From positions 1,005,501-1,069,500 of the forward strand of contig NZ_CP044423.1 in NCBI RefSeq assembly GCF_008824185.1: a stretch of 64,000 nt of DNA. The letters run 5' to 3'. Position 1 is the first letter of the stretch; the number at the start of each line of letters is the position of its first letter. The notes under the pieces are model-generated. The model was not told the origin of the DNA and made no database searches. It saw only the letters and a list, made by a program, of their open reading frames with translations. The stretch is from Paracoccus pantotrophus. Its GTDB lineage: Bacteria > Pseudomonadota > Alphaproteobacteria > Rhodobacterales > Rhodobacteraceae. A program made the position numbers and the translations under genes. Positions 63,395 through 64,000 of this stretch are shown here, piece after piece.

Positions 63395-64000
63395 ATGACC
63401 GCTTCACTGGCCATCGCGCCCAAGGGCAGGCATCAATCCGGCAAGGCTGCGGCCAGCGGCTGGATCGGCTCTGCGCTGGAATATTACGACTTCTTCATCT
63501 ACGCCACCGCCGCCTCGCTGGTGTTTCCGCAGATCTTCTTCCCGTCGGAAAACCCGCGCGTCGCCATCGTCGCCTCGCTGGCGACCTATGGCGTGGGCTA
63601 TGTCGCCCGGCCGATCGGCGCCTTCGTGCTGGGCCATTGGGGCGACACCCATGGCCGCAAGAACGTGCTGATCCTGTGCATGTTCCTGATGGGCATCTCG
63701 ACCCTGCTGGTCGGCCTTCTGCCGACCTATCAGCAGGTCGGCATCCTGGCCCCGATCCTTCTGGTGATCCTGCGGCTGGTGCAGGGCTTCGCCGTGGCGG
63801 GCGAGATCTCGGGCGCCAGCTCGATGATCATGGAACACGCGCCCTTCGGCCGGCGCGGCTTTTTCGCCAGCTTCACGCTGCAAGGTGTGCAGGCCGGCCA
63901 GATCCTGGCCGCCGCCGTCTTCCTGCCGCTGGCGCATTACATGCCCGACGAGGCCTTCAACAGCTGGGGCTGGCGCATCCCGTTCCTGCTGAGCTTCGTC
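63395..64000 (+). CDS. MHS-family (MFS) metabolite:H+ symporter, 3' end beyond window
   Basis: 202 codons visible and open at the window edge. Start ATG at 63395 with AGGGAGGTTACCC upstream. N-terminal SGWIGSALEYYDFFIYATAA is the typical MHS TM1, LGHWGDTHGRKNVL is the loop 2-3 motif, and RLVQGFAVAGEISGASSMIMEHAP covers TM4-5. MHS members carry shikimate, proline/betaine, dicarboxylates or ketoglutarate; shikimate or a related acid fits the cluster. Confidence 0.88.
   Translation, partial: MTASLAIAPKGRHQSGKAAASGWIGSALEYYDFFIYATAASLVFPQIFFPSENPRVAIVASLATYGVGYVARPIGAFVLGHWGDTHGRKNVLILCMFLMGISTLLVGLLPTYQQVGILAPILLVILRLVQGFAVAGEISGASSMIMEHAPFGRRGFFASFTLQGVQAGQILAAAVFLPLAHYMPDEAFNSWGWRIPFLLSFV

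Noticed and set aside
1..64000. CRISPR arrays, rRNA genes, prophage structural genes, replication origin
   Set aside because: None seen: no regularly spaced repeats, no rRNA sequence, no capsid or tail genes, no repABC or dnaA-box cluster.

Overview
The window looks like chromosome or megaplasmid of a Paracoccus-like alphaproteobacterium (Rhodobacterales). The DNA is very GC-rich with strong GC3 bias. It carries a complete beta-hydroxyaspartate cycle operon (bhcRABCD), known from Paracoccus denitrificans and relatives, and the alphaproteobacterial block infA-maf-rng-yacG-tRNA-Phe. No species can be fixed from the sequence alone.

Layout. (1) 1-1171: 5' part of a DUF6345-type protein gene. (2) 1359-6682: IclR regulator bhcR, divergent from bhcABCD, which turns glyoxylate plus glycine into oxaloacetate. 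(3) 6719-18845: purine catabolism: NCS2 permease, 8-oxoguanine deaminase, hydroxyisourate hydrolase, membrane urate oxidase PuuD, a LysE exporter, a LysR regulator, xanthine dehydrogenase xdhABC and guanine deaminase. Purine breakdown can release glyoxylate through ureidoglycolate, so (2) and (3) may be metabolically linked. (4) About 18.9-24.9 kb: a decayed mobile region beside tRNA-Gly, with a TniQ-like fragment, HAD fragment, DJ-1/PfpI gene, truncated old-yellow-enzyme gene, an IS5-family element, truncated tyrosine integrase and a deleted IS3-family element. (5) 24954-29415: RND efflux adaptor and pump. (6) 29560-37531: signalling genes: NarL-type two-component pair, XRE regulator, lone receiver, small membrane protein, a transporter-like sensor kinase and a FliM-like protein. 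(7) 37714-39946: housekeeping block. (8) 39947-41396: no convincing gene. (9) 41397-64000: a large catabolic cluster.

The last region is the most interesting. It holds three paralogous KstD-like FAD dehydrogenases, two NIPSNAP proteins, two SDRs, an NAD-dependent epimerase, a Gfo/Idh/MocA oxidoreductase, a shikimate/quinate dehydrogenase homologue, a QuiC-type 3-dehydroshikimate dehydratase, a sugar-phosphate-isomerase-like TIM barrel, a complete Liv-type ABC importer, an MHS-family transporter, and IclR, AraC and LysR regulators. The content fits uptake and stepwise oxidation of a hydroaromatic (cyclohexane- or cyclohexene-carboxylate-type) compound towards 3-dehydroshikimate and protocatechuate. 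The exact substrate is unknown. Two sets of repeated operator-like sites tie distant genes of the cluster together: TTGAA-N5-ATTCCA at 47.6 and 61.4 kb, and ATTAAC-N5-GTTAAY at 58.5 and 63.3 kb.

Three otherwise intact genes (8-oxoguanine deaminase, guanine deaminase, the transporter-like sensor kinase) are each broken by one missing base in a CCCC run followed by GA. Shared sequencing or consensus error is at least as likely as true gene loss.
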